Assembly (NCBI GenBank): GCA_003647375.1
Contig: QMMS01000086.1
Coordinates: 1 to 14,796 of the forward strand
Direction of reading: 5' to 3'
Origin: Deltaproteobacteria bacterium
GTDB lineage: Bacteria; Desulfobacterota; Desulfobacteria; Desulfobacterales; B30-G6
Length of the DNA: 14,796 bases
Shown here: piece after piece, positions 8,037 to 14,796 of the stretch
Layout: every line of letters begins with the position of its first letter
Position numbering within the stretch: the stretch's first letter is position 1
Made by a program: the position numbers and the translations under genes
Notes under the pieces: generated by a model
What the model was told of the DNA's origin: nothing
The model's database searches: none
What the model saw: the letters and a program-made list of their open reading frames with translations, nothing else

Positions 8037-8054
8037 CCACGGGCAAGCCCGTGG
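8037..8054. repeat. Perfect palindromic hairpin in the spacer before the TPR lipoprotein gene
   Basis: CCACGGGC (8037-8044) pairs perfectly with GCCCGTGG (8047-8054) across an AA loop. No T-run follows, so an intrinsic terminator is unlikely. It resembles dispersed palindromes with a CCACGGGC core seen in related genomes (from memory). The rest of the 230-base spacer (7970-8199) holds no ORF. Confidence 0.5.
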
Positions 8055-8140
8055 TATTCTGCGAAGGCGGATAAATATGTTCTGAATAAGTCTCTCAGCT
8101 CAAGGGGATTCCATATTTACGGAGTAACCGGAACGTTATT

Positions 8141-8169
8141 TTGACAAATGCTATAAGGTGAGGTTTTAC
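8141..8169 (+). promoter_or_regulatory. Possible promoter of the TPR lipoprotein gene
   Basis: A perfect -35 hexamer TTGACA (8141-8146) is followed 17 bases later by a poor -10 box, TTTTAC (8164-8169). Initiation would fall about 25 bases before the ATG at 8200. The weak -10 makes this tentative. Confidence 0.25.
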
Positions 8170-8199
8170 AAACATGTTTTTATTTCTCCGGAGGTTAAA

Positions 8200-10479
8200 A
8201 TGAAGTGGATACATTATATAGGACTGACCATTATACTGATCCTCACGATCGTATGGGGTTGTTCATCCGATGAAGAAAAAAAGCTGGCGCACTTTGAAAA
8301 AGGGAATGCATATTTTGAAAAAGGCGAGTACAAAAGTGCCGAACTTGAATTCAAGAACGCTGTCCAGATTGACCCGGAATATGTCGCCGCACATGTCGCA
8401 CTTGGTGAAACCTACCTTAAATTAGGAAATTCCCAGGGTGCGTTCAGAACCTACTCCCGCGTTATCCAGCTGGATGAAAACAATACCGACGCCCAGTTGA
8501 AAATGGCAACGTTTTATCTGCTTGGTAAACAGACCGAAAAATCCAAAGAGCTCCTGGATAAAATTCTCACCGGGGATCCCGACAATATCGATGCCCTCTT
8601 TTTAAATGCAGGACTTTTTGATCTGGATAAAAAACTGGATGAAGCTGAGAGCGTGTTCCGCAAAATTATTCAGCTCGATCCTAAACAGACACGTGCATAC
8701 ATGGGACTTTCCCGCATACTTGCCAGAAATGGACAGCTCGACCTTGCAGAAAAGTACCTTGTCAAGGCCGCGGAAATCGATCCCAAGGACATCAAACCGC
8801 GTCTCATTCTTTTCAATTTCTACAGAAGTAAAAATGAATTTATAAAAGCTGAAGCGATTCTGAATGAATCCATAAGGACGAATCCTGACAATGCCGAGCT
8901 GTTGATCTACCAGGGAAATTATTTTGCACAGCGCAAAATGAACCGGAAAGCCGAGCTTTCTTATGCGGCCGCCATCGAAAAAGAGCCGGACAACATCCGG
9001 TCCTACATGGTTGCAGCCGCTTTTTATGAAATGACGGGAAATAACGAAAAGGCGCTGGGGCTTTACACCAGAGCACTCGATCGTCAACCAGACGATATTC
9101 GTGTCAAAAACACCATTGCCGGATTTCATCTCAAGAATAAAAATCTGGATCAAGCTGAGTCGACCATCGCCGCTATACTCGAAGAACGTCCTAAATACTT
9201 TCCAGCCCGGTTGTTAAAGGGAGAACTGCTGGTCCAAAAAAGGCAGTTCGACAGCGCCATCGAGATATTGAGCCAGCTGGTGGAAGAGGAACCCCGATCA
9301 TTCAGAGCGCACTATTTTCTGGGCGTCTCCTATCTTGGCAAAGGTGACAGCAACATGGCAAAGTCATCCCTCGGAAAAGCCATTGAGTCCAATCCGCGTT
9401 TTCTAAAAGCCAAACTTCTCATGGCCGAAATTTACTTGCGGCAACGTGATTTCGAGCTTGCCAAGAAAGAGAGCATTGAAATACTTGCGTTATCACCGGA
9501 CAATTATCAGGCAACGCTGGTATTGGGAAACACGAACCTGTTTCAAAAAGATATCGACGGCGCCAAAGTAAATTTTCAGAAACTCATCACTTTAGATCCC
9601 AAAAATCCTACCGGGTATTTTCGCATGGGGTTGTTGCAACGATTAACCAAACAATATAAGGCAGCACTTGTAAATTTTGAAAAAGCATTGTCCATCAATC
9701 CAAAACTGATGGATGTGTTCACCAATGTCGTTCTCCTTCACACCGAGAAGAAGGAATTCAAAGCCGCTCTTGATAAATGCGACCGGCAAATCGAGATCAT
9801 TGGTGATGTGCCGGCTGTGCTTGCAGTCATCTACAACCTTAAAGGAGGGCTTTATCTTTCCCAGAACATGCAGGACAAGGCGGAATCCGCCTTTAAAAAA
9901 GCGCTTCAGACAAATCCGGATTATCTCAGATCCTACTATGCTCTCGCACGGTTATACCTTTCAGGAAATAATCCGGACAAGGCCATCGCCCAGTATGAGT
10001 CAATTATTGAAAAAAACCCGAAACAGACCAGCGCCAATATGATGCTCGGTACGATCTATGACCTGCGGAAACAGTTCAACCTGTCCGAAAAACACTATCG
10101 TGCCGCACTTGACATCAAGCCTGATTTCGCACCGGCCGCCAACAACCTTGCCTACCTTTTGTCTATCCAGGATAAGAATATCGATGAAGCCCTGGGGTAC
10201 GCCCAAAAAGCCAAAGAACAACTCCCGGAAGAACCGAGTGTCATGGACACACTGGGGTGGATCTACTACCAGAAAGGTCTCTATGACAGTGCTATCAGCG
10301 AATTTGAAGACAGTCTGGAAAAGCTGCCCGACAACCCGACCGTCAACTATCACCTTGGCATGGCATACTATCAAAAGGGAGATAAGACTGGTGCCAAAAA
10401 ACAACTCGAAAAAGCGATACGTCTTGATAAGAATTTCGACGGCGCTGATGAAGCAAGGTCGGTTTTATCCAAGTTATAA
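8200..10479 (+). CDS. TPR-repeat lipoprotein, PrsT-like
   Basis: The protein has 759 residues. The start is the ATG at 8200, with GGAGG five bases before it; the GTG at 8158 lacks this and would bury the signal peptide. Residues 1-20 form a lipoprotein signal (hydrophobic GLTIILILTIVWG) ending at Cys21 (VWGC), followed by SSDEE. With no Asp at +2, outer-membrane sorting is plausible. The rest is almost entirely tetratricopeptide repeats, about 21 units of 34 residues with the usual A-x-YEKAL-x-P-x spacing (FEKGEYKSAELEFKNAVQI is the first). The N-terminus and layout resemble the PEP-CTERM system lipoprotein PrsT, though it is shorter than typical members. TPR solenoids are protein-binding scaffolds. 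With the following ATPase it probably belongs to an exopolysaccharide or exosortase-type export assembly; no substrate is visible. Confidence 0.85.
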   Translation: MKWIHYIGLTIILILTIVWGCSSDEEKKLAHFEKGNAYFEKGEYKSAELEFKNAVQIDPEYVAAHVALGETYLKLGNSQGAFRTYSRVIQLDENNTDAQLKMATFYLLGKQTEKSKELLDKILTGDPDNIDALFLNAGLFDLDKKLDEAESVFRKIIQLDPKQTRAYMGLSRILARNGQLDLAEKYLVKAAEIDPKDIKPRLILFNFYRSKNEFIKAEAILNESIRTNPDNAELLIYQGNYFAQRKMNRKAELSYAAAIEKEPDNIRSYMVAAAFYEMTGNNEKALGLYTRALDRQPDDIRVKNTIAGFHLKNKNLDQAESTIAAILEERPKYFPARLLKGELLVQKRQFDSAIEILSQLVEEEPRSFRAHYFLGVSYLGKGDSNMAKSSLGKAIESNPRFLKAKLLMAEIYLRQRDFELAKKESIEILALSPDNYQATLVLGNTNLFQKDIDGAKVNFQKLITLDPKNPTGYFRMGLLQRLTKQYKAALVNFEKALSINPKLMDVFTNVVLLHTEKKEFKAALDKCDRQIEIIGDVPAVLAVIYNLKGGLYLSQNMQDKAESAFKKALQTNPDYLRSYYALARLYLSGNNPDKAIAQYESIIEKNPKQTSANMMLGTIYDLRKQFNLSEKHYRAALDIKPDFAPAANNLAYLLSIQDKNIDEALGYAQKAKEQLPEEPSVMDTLGWIYYQKGLYDSAISEFEDSLEKLPDNPTVNYHLGMAYYQKGDKTGAKKQLEKAIRLDKNFDGADEARSVLSKL

Positions 10480-10548
10480 AATCGTGGGTAACGACTTAGT
10501 CCCTTAACTGTAAAATTTGTGTGTTGTTGTGGCAAAAACAATAAAACC

Positions 10549-10688
10549 ATCACGAAAATACGAAATCTGAAAAACACGCAAATAATGAAGACCCATGCAG
10601 CAGACTGCGACCGTAAGGAATTCTGTCTATTTTTGGATTTGCAGTTCATGGTCTTTTTCGTGGTTTCGTACTTTCGTTATTTCGTGAT
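10549..10688. repeat. Imperfect inverted-repeat element in the spacer before the coiled-coil gene
   Basis: ATCACGAAAATACGAAA (10549-10565) is an imperfect reverse complement of the end of 10664-10688 (TTTCGTACTTTCGTTATTTCGTGAT). Partial matching continues inward: CATGG/GACCCATG-type words at 10591-10596 and 10648-10653. The words (CGAAA/TTTCG) recall those of the element at 908-1109. No terminator is seen after the TPR gene in the 254-base spacer 10480-10733, and the only open frame through it is read from repeat sequence. Confidence 0.5.
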
Positions 10689-10733
10689 AAAAGATCTTTT
10701 TCTTTCCCGGATCCTCTGGGTTGGTGGGCTTTC

Positions 10734-11882
10734 ATGAAGTATTTTCCATTCAAGATATTAATCCTGTGCATTCTTATGCCGCCGGTACTATATATCGCTT
10801 CTGTCCAGATGCTCGAAAAGAAACTCCAATCCCTGTATAGTGATGAGATTGAAGAGATCTATATCGGAGACACCCGTCCTCTGTTTGAAGGCAGGCTCAC
10901 CATAGCCGATGCCATTAACCAAAATATCGACCGCTACATTCAATCAAAAGTGCTGCTTTCCTGGGGTGTCAAAGCTTCTGTAACCGTAACCACACGCTCG
11001 AATACCATTGTATATCCAGGCACGTTCAGTCAAGAAGAGATGCCCAATTCGGCAACCCCGTCCATACAGATCGCCAAGGAGAATTACGCTGCGTTAAATG
11101 AAGGATTCACCGTGATGGTGGATGCCCAAGTCGCACTCGATCAGTTCATTTCCTATGCCATGCTGATGACATTTATCTTCCTGTCGATTATGATATTTTC
11201 ATTCTATTATAGAAGGGGTTCCCGAATAGCCGTGATGGAAACCAGCCATATTCAAGATGAAATCGATCGCCTGTCAAAGAAGGAGCGAACCCATCAAACC
11301 AAGCTCGGTACCTTGAACGAGCAAAGAAAGTATCTTTCCAACGAGTTGCGAAAAACCAGGAAAATATTTGATTCTGAAAAAGAAAAAGCCAGCAGAACCG
11401 AAGATGAAATGATCGATGAAATCGTAATATTAGAAAAAAGCATGCAAGAAAATCTTTTCCTTCAAAAGGCACAAGAAGAAGAGCTCAATGTCCTCAAGGA
11501 TAGAATATCACAGTATGAGAAAGGAGAGCTCAAAAGTAATAAACAAAAAGTTAAGGCTTCCGAAGTCGTCCAAAAACGATTTAGAACGCTCTACAAAAAC
11601 CTCCTTGTTCATGATCGAGCGATCAGCGGATTTATTTTACTGACGCCGGATTTACAATTGAAAGCCGAAGAAATTATGCTTCAACTCCATGATGACCCCA
11701 AGCGTGTACCGATCAAGAGAAAGGTTTTCGGCAAAAAAAACAGGGAAACCGTTTTCGAGGTATTGTTTTCCTACAAAGGTCGATTGTACTACCGGAATAC
11801 ACATGAACAAAAAGTGGAAGTCGTTTCCATCGGCACTAAACACACACAAGGCAAAGACCTGACTTTTTTGGACCAACTCTAA
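10734..11882 (+). CDS. Two-helix membrane protein with periplasmic loop and cytoplasmic coiled coil, unknown function
   Basis: The family was not recognised. The protein has 382 residues. A membrane helix lies at about 6-24 (FKILILCILMPPVLYIASV), a periplasmic region at about 25-138, and a second helix at about 139-160 (YAMLMTFIFLSIMIFSFYY) followed by positive RRGSR, which sets the N-in topology. A charged heptad-like coiled coil covers about 170-275. The C-terminal globular part (about 285-382) ends GRLYYRNTHEQKVEVVSIGTK (shown in part) and then a TQGKDLTFL motif. This has a faint look of the RelE/ParE fold; that is a guess. The layout resembles a sensor or a scaffold coupling periplasm to cytoplasm. 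The ATG has only a weak GGTGGG upstream. The stop abuts the next ATG with no gap, so it is probably co-translated with the ATPase and works with it. Confidence 0.8.
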   Translation: MKYFPFKILILCILMPPVLYIASVQMLEKKLQSLYSDEIEEIYIGDTRPLFEGRLTIADAINQNIDRYIQSKVLLSWGVKASVTVTTRSNTIVYPGTFSQEEMPNSATPSIQIAKENYAALNEGFTVMVDAQVALDQFISYAMLMTFIFLSIMIFSFYYRRGSRIAVMETSHIQDEIDRLSKKERTHQTKLGTLNEQRKYLSNELRKTRKIFDSEKEKASRTEDEMIDEIVILEKSMQENLFLQKAQEEELNVLKDRISQYEKGELKSNKQKVKASEVVQKRFRTLYKNLLVHDRAISGFILLTPDLQLKAEEIMLQLHDDPKRVPIKRKVFGKKNRETVFEVLFSYKGRLYYRNTHEQKVEVVSIGTKHTQGKDLTFLDQL

Positions 11883-13418
11883 ATGTATCTATCATATTAC
11901 CAACTTACCCGGAAACCATTTCAGATCACTGCGGACCCGAACTTCCTGTGGCTTGGAGATAAGCACAAGGAGGCACTGGCGGTTCTGAGGTACGGACTGA
12001 TGGATAACATGGGATTTCTCCTGCTTACGGGAGATGTGGGTACCGGGAAGACGACGCTGATCAATGCGCTGGTAAACACCCTTGGCGAGGAGATAATTGT
12101 CACGACTCTGCTCGATCCGGGGATAGAGAAAGACGATTTTTTCTCATACCTCGGCAAGGCATTCCAGCTGCCGCATGCGTTTTCCAGCAAAGGAGAGTTC
12201 GTTCACAATTTCACTGACTTTCTGAACCGTGCGCATGGCGAACGAAAAAAAGTACTGCTGATCATCGACGAATCTCAACAACTCAGTCAGGAATTGCTGG
12301 AAGAGATCCGATTGCTCTCTAATATCGAAAAGCAATCGACCAAACTAATCAACATCTTCTTTGTCGGACAGATCGAATTCAACAGCATTATCCTGGAACC
12401 CAAAAATAGAGCCTTACGTCAACGAATTTCAGTCAATTACGATCTGCAACCCCTGTCTGCCAAAGAGACGGGGAAATATATTCACCATCGCCTCAAAGTA
12501 GCAGGCGCCTCCAAATCGCTTTTCAATTCTGCCGCTATACGGGAAGTCTACCGGTTTTCCAAAGGCTATCCGCGTCTCACCAACATTATCTGTGACCGAG
12601 CACTGGTAACGGGCTTTATCGGTGAGTCCAAAAAAATTGGACCAAAAATTATCAAGGAGTGCGCGAAAGAACTGAAATTGCAGAATCAGAAAAGCCGACA
12701 CAAAAAGGAAAAGAGCCAGGATAAAACAGCACCGTTAGCAGATCGGCAAAAATATTCTTCAAGATTCCGAAGCCCGCTTATTGAAAAGGTATTATATACG
12801 ATTTTAGCATTATTGATTGCAACCTGGGTTGCTATTGCCGTTTATTATTATTACCCACAATATTTCCTGTTTCATGGTAAGCCGACACTTCAAGAGACCA
12901 ACCCAACCTCCCTTTCAGTGGAAAGTGATCTGATTGAATCCGGAGAACAGACAATCATCCCGGAAAAGTTAGAACCCACAAAAGCAACCCAAGAACAACC
13001 ATCCGAGATGGCAGCATCAGAAAGCTATCTCGATATTCAGCCCGACTCAAACGACAACCCAAAACAGTTTAATATGCCGGACCAGCATGTGGTTATCCGT
13101 ATAGAATTCGACAGCAACAATGAGCTCAACATGAATGGCATTGAGACACTTGACAACCTCAGTTCTGTGCTACACAACCACCCACACCTTGAAATCGCTA
13201 TTAAAGGCTATTCTAAAAGCCGTGGAAGTAACCGCTATAACAAAAAAATGTCTGAATTCACAGCCAATATCGTAAAGGGCTATCTGGTGGGCAAAGGTGC
13301 TTCACCGCATCGGATTGAAACAATGGGGATGTGGGTTATCGATTCGAATTCGAATATCCCAACAACTGAAACGCAAAAAAATGTTCAATGGGTTGAAATT
13401 CAATTCAAGAATCCTTAG
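11883..13418 (+). CDS. ExeA/GspA-type AAA ATPase fused to a periplasmic OmpA-like domain
   Basis: The protein has 511 residues. The N-terminus (YYQLTRKPFQITADPNFLW) is typical of ExeA/GspA and of the XrtA/PEP-CTERM-associated ATPases. The AAA domain (about 1-270) has Walker A GDVGTGKT (50-57), Walker B LLIIDE ending at D129-E130, and the sensor section LSNIEKQSTKLINIFFVGQ. A basic linker leads to one membrane helix (303-322), then a low-complexity acidic periplasmic linker, then an OmpA-like domain (about 402-508; FDSNNELN, GYSKSRGS, YLVGKGASPHRI). ExeA uses ATP and a periplasmic peptidoglycan-binding module to help assemble an outer-membrane secretin; here OmpA-like takes that place. However, the canonical Asp (GHTD reads GYSK) and Arg (LSERRA reads MSEFTA) are missing. 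It follows the coiled-coil gene directly and overlaps the convergent small gene by four bases. Confidence 0.88.
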   Translation: MYLSYYQLTRKPFQITADPNFLWLGDKHKEALAVLRYGLMDNMGFLLLTGDVGTGKTTLINALVNTLGEEIIVTTLLDPGIEKDDFFSYLGKAFQLPHAFSSKGEFVHNFTDFLNRAHGERKKVLLIIDESQQLSQELLEEIRLLSNIEKQSTKLINIFFVGQIEFNSIILEPKNRALRQRISVNYDLQPLSAKETGKYIHHRLKVAGASKSLFNSAAIREVYRFSKGYPRLTNIICDRALVTGFIGESKKIGPKIIKECAKELKLQNQKSRHKKEKSQDKTAPLADRQKYSSRFRSPLIEKVLYTILALLIATWVAIAVYYYYPQYFLFHGKPTLQETNPTSLSVESDLIESGEQTIIPEKLEPTKATQEQPSEMAASESYLDIQPDSNDNPKQFNMPDQHVVIRIEFDSNNELNMNGIETLDNLSSVLHNHPHLEIAIKGYSKSRGSNRYNKKMSEFTANIVKGYLVGKGASPHRIETMGMWVIDSNSNIPTTETQKNVQWVEIQFKNP

Positions 13419-13621
13419 CGTGGTCTAATCAATGTGCCAATCAGGCAGGAAATGAGACCTACAAAGGCTAAATACATAAACTCTTTTGATGGTTCCATCG
13501 TTTTAATGAAATTATCCACTATAGTTTCTGCCGGTACGGAAATATATCTCGCAGCAACAGAAGATACCATGATGAGGGCAAAAACTGCCGACCCAATTAT
13601 TATGCTTGAAAATTGCTTCAT
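13415..13621 (-). CDS. Small two-helix membrane protein, unknown function
   Basis: The family was not recognised. The protein has 68 residues. The ATG at 13621 was chosen over 13642 because GGGAAGG lies five bases before it on the minus strand. Hydrophobic segments lie at about 5-24 (FSSIIIGSAVFALIMVSSVA) and 49-65 (FMYLAFVGLISCLIGTL), joined by a short polar loop, and the tail is basic (RPR). The first segment ends AA-R and could be a signal peptide, which would leave one membrane helix. Its stop overlaps the ATPase gene stop by four bases, tail to tail. A real gene is supported by the ribosome site, the hydropathy pattern and the basic end. No partner is indicated by context. Confidence 0.6.
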   Translation of the reverse strand: MKQFSSIIIGSAVFALIMVSSVAARYISVPAETIVDNFIKTMEPSKEFMYLAFVGLISCLIGTLIRPR

Positions 13622-13828
13622 AAGAACCTTCCCATTGAGCATTCTTGTATCGTTAATTCATATCCACGAATAAACACTTATAGACATGGAGAAGCAATTT
13701 TTATGCCGCAGGTTAGATATCGGCATAATCAGATAATATAACAGGTAGTTAAATCAACCTAAGTCCAACAGGTATATTAATATTAGGAATTACATTACAT
13801 AACTGAAGGGTATTAAATGACTTGATCA

Positions 13829-13877
13829 GCCATCCATATTTAACCCTATGGTGAGCGCTTATATTAGGAGTCCTTGC
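13829..13877 (+). repeat. Dispersed 49-bp repeat, copy B
   Basis: It matches 117-165 at 40 of 49 positions with no gap, ending in the exact 14-mer TTAGGAGTCCTTGC (13864-13877). It starts about 50 bp beyond the stop of the minus-strand CoA-transferase pseudogene. No inverted partner comparable to 61-75 was found beside it. The surrounding 13643-13925 is AT-rich and otherwise holds nothing recognisable. Confidence 0.55.
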
Positions 13878-13925
13878 AAACGATAGGGTAAAGAATTCAT
13901 CGTCAATTTTCATGAAATGTTCGGG

Positions 13926-14552
13926 CTAATCCGGGAGGTACTGTTTGCTCCAGCTTTCGGATACCACACCAGCATCCAGCATTTCAGTAATTTCCTGATC
14001 GGAAAACCCCAGCTCTTCGAGTATTTCCCTTGTGTCTTTTCCGTCTGTCAAGCGCTTTATAGCAGCGATAAAGCGGTCCGGACCCTTTAATATGACGCCC
14101 ACTGATTTCGTTAAACGGTTCACGACTTTCATAATCATACATAAAAGGAGTCTGAAGAAGCTGTCCGGCTGCCGCTAACGAGGCTCGGGCAACGTCTGCT
14201 TCACCTGTTTTCCTGTGTTTATACAGGCTGGTAGCCACAGCAAAGGCACCGGCAAAACCTGTCAGCACATCGATGGTTCCCAAGTGGGCGTGCTCTTCCG
14301 GCGTTTTGATAGATCCGCGGAAACAATCAGATCATGAACAATCGTCATATCCTGGCTTTTTTTAAGATCAAGTACGATGCTTTTCTTTCGTCGATTCAGT
14401 GTGTCCATAGCAGGAGAATCCCATCGCGGTCCGCCCGGAGGAACGATACGAATTACTTCGGCTCCCTGATCTGCAAGTATTACGGCGGTAGCAGGACCCG
14501 CAATATATTGACCAAAATCAAGGATCCTGATGTTCTGTAACGGTAACGTCAT
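13926..14552 (-). pseudogene. CoA-transferase family III (CaiB/BaiF) gene with internal deletions
   Basis: Three pieces in two or more frames make one collinear family III CoA-transferase. The head (14552 to about 14300) has an intact start with an AAGGGA ribosome site and the typical QNIRILDFGQYIAGPATA, ADQGAEVIRIVPPGG and NRRKKSIVLDL, breaking off after SADL. The middle (about 14320-14050, another frame) reads KTPEEHAHLGTIDVLTGFAG, with the probable catalytic Asp in TIDVLTG, then KTGEADVARASLAAAGQLL and GSGPLYRCYKALD. The tail (about 14050-13926) reads GKDTREILEELGFSDQEITE and ends with a stop. Full family members have about 390-400 residues; only about 200 remain. Both joins lack family sequence and change frame, so two deletions fit better than point frameshifts. 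Such enzymes move CoA between carboxylic acids; this copy should be inactive. The exact substrate family cannot be told. Confidence 0.85.
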
Positions 14553-14663
14553 GCAATTTCCCTTTAGTCACCTGTGCTTTAAATAACGTAATGTCTTTAT
14601 AGAAATACCTATTGCCAAATTTACCAGTATTTGAGATTTATATGAAGTTTAGATTAAAATCAA

Positions 14664-14676
14664 ATGCTGGGATGCT
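14664..14676 (+). repeat. Isolated copy of the GCTGGGATGCT low-complexity word
   Basis: ATGCTGGGATGCT here matches the unit repeated at 2866-2902 between guaB and dnaE. It is a single copy in an AT-rich spacer (14553-14796) with no ORF. A short match like this could be chance, but the word is unusual for the local composition. Confidence 0.3.
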
Positions 14677-14747
14677 TTACACCCTTTGTATATTCGTGCG
14701 TGTCGATCGATTTGAAGCGCCGATGATACCCCCTAATCCCGCTGTAG

Positions 14748-14768
14748 GGGCAGACCTTGTGTCTGCCC
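14748..14768. repeat. Perfect hairpin of a GGGGCAGAC...GTCTGCCC dispersed repeat
   Basis: GGGCAGAC (14748-14755) pairs perfectly with GTCTGCCC (14761-14768) around CTTGT. It is preceded by CTGTAG, as in a palindromic spacer repeat I recall from many environmental bacterial genomes. A short TTTT follows at 14771-14774, so weak terminator activity is possible for a gene to the left on the plus strand, but none is present. Confidence 0.45.
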
Positions 14769-14796
14769 GTTTTGGCGAATCGCCTACGGTTTTTAG

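Noticed and set aside
8037..8054. Intrinsic terminator
   Set aside because: The stem is strong but is followed by TATTCTGC with no T-run.
8602..9153. 183-codon minus-strand open frame opposite the TPR gene
   Set aside because: It is a by-product of repeat-biased codon use in the TPR gene, with no ribosome site and no family.
10519..10737. 72-codon open frame ending in an ATGA overlap with the coiled-coil gene
   Set aside because: It is read through the inverted-repeat element, has no ribosome site or family likeness, and its residues mirror the CGAAA/TTTCG words. The overlap looks accidental.

Overview
The window looks like a piece of a Desulfobacterota (deltaproteobacterial, Desulfobacterales-type) chromosome. 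This is an inference from three things: the protein families and their sequence style, moderate GC with AT-rich spacers, and spacers packed with imperfect inverted repeats and low-complexity repeats of a kind I associate with that group. No 16S or other decisive marker is present. No tRNA, rRNA, CRISPR array, transposase or phage gene is visible.

Left part (1-7854), mostly housekeeping. A YciO-type Sua5/YrdC protein lies on the minus strand (283-891). After a repeat-filled spacer comes guaB (IMP dehydrogenase, 1352-2812), then a spacer of short degenerate repeats, then dnaE (replicative DNA polymerase III alpha, 2978-6499). The dnaE stop overlaps the start of a manC-like GDP-mannose pyrophosphorylase gene (6496-7854). 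Its C-terminal isomerase cupin looks degenerate.

Middle (7855-13418), an envelope/exopolysaccharide-type region. Just after manC is the beheaded start of a DegT/DnrJ/EryC1 sugar aminotransferase gene (7871-7969), which suggests a decayed surface-polysaccharide locus. Three co-directional genes follow: a long TPR lipoprotein (PrsT-like, 8200-10479), a two-helix inner-membrane coiled-coil protein of unknown function (10734-11882), and an ExeA/GspA-type AAA ATPase fused through one membrane helix to a periplasmic OmpA-like domain (11883-13418). The last two genes abut with no gap. TPR lipoproteins and ExeA-like ATPases of these families are known from PEP-CTERM/exosortase and polysaccharide-export loci. 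I infer an inner-to-outer membrane assembly, although no exosortase or polymerase gene lies in the window. This trio is the best candidate for an under-described system.

Right part (13415-14796), accessory and decaying. A 68-residue two-helix membrane protein on the minus strand overlaps the ATPase gene tail to tail. Next is a wrecked CoA-transferase family III (CaiB/BaiF) gene on the minus strand (13926-14552). It keeps its head, middle and tail but has apparently lost two internal blocks. Several dispersed repeats are visible. One 49-bp imperfect repeat occurs near both ends of the window (117-165 and 13829-13877), each time just downstream of a minus-strand gene.
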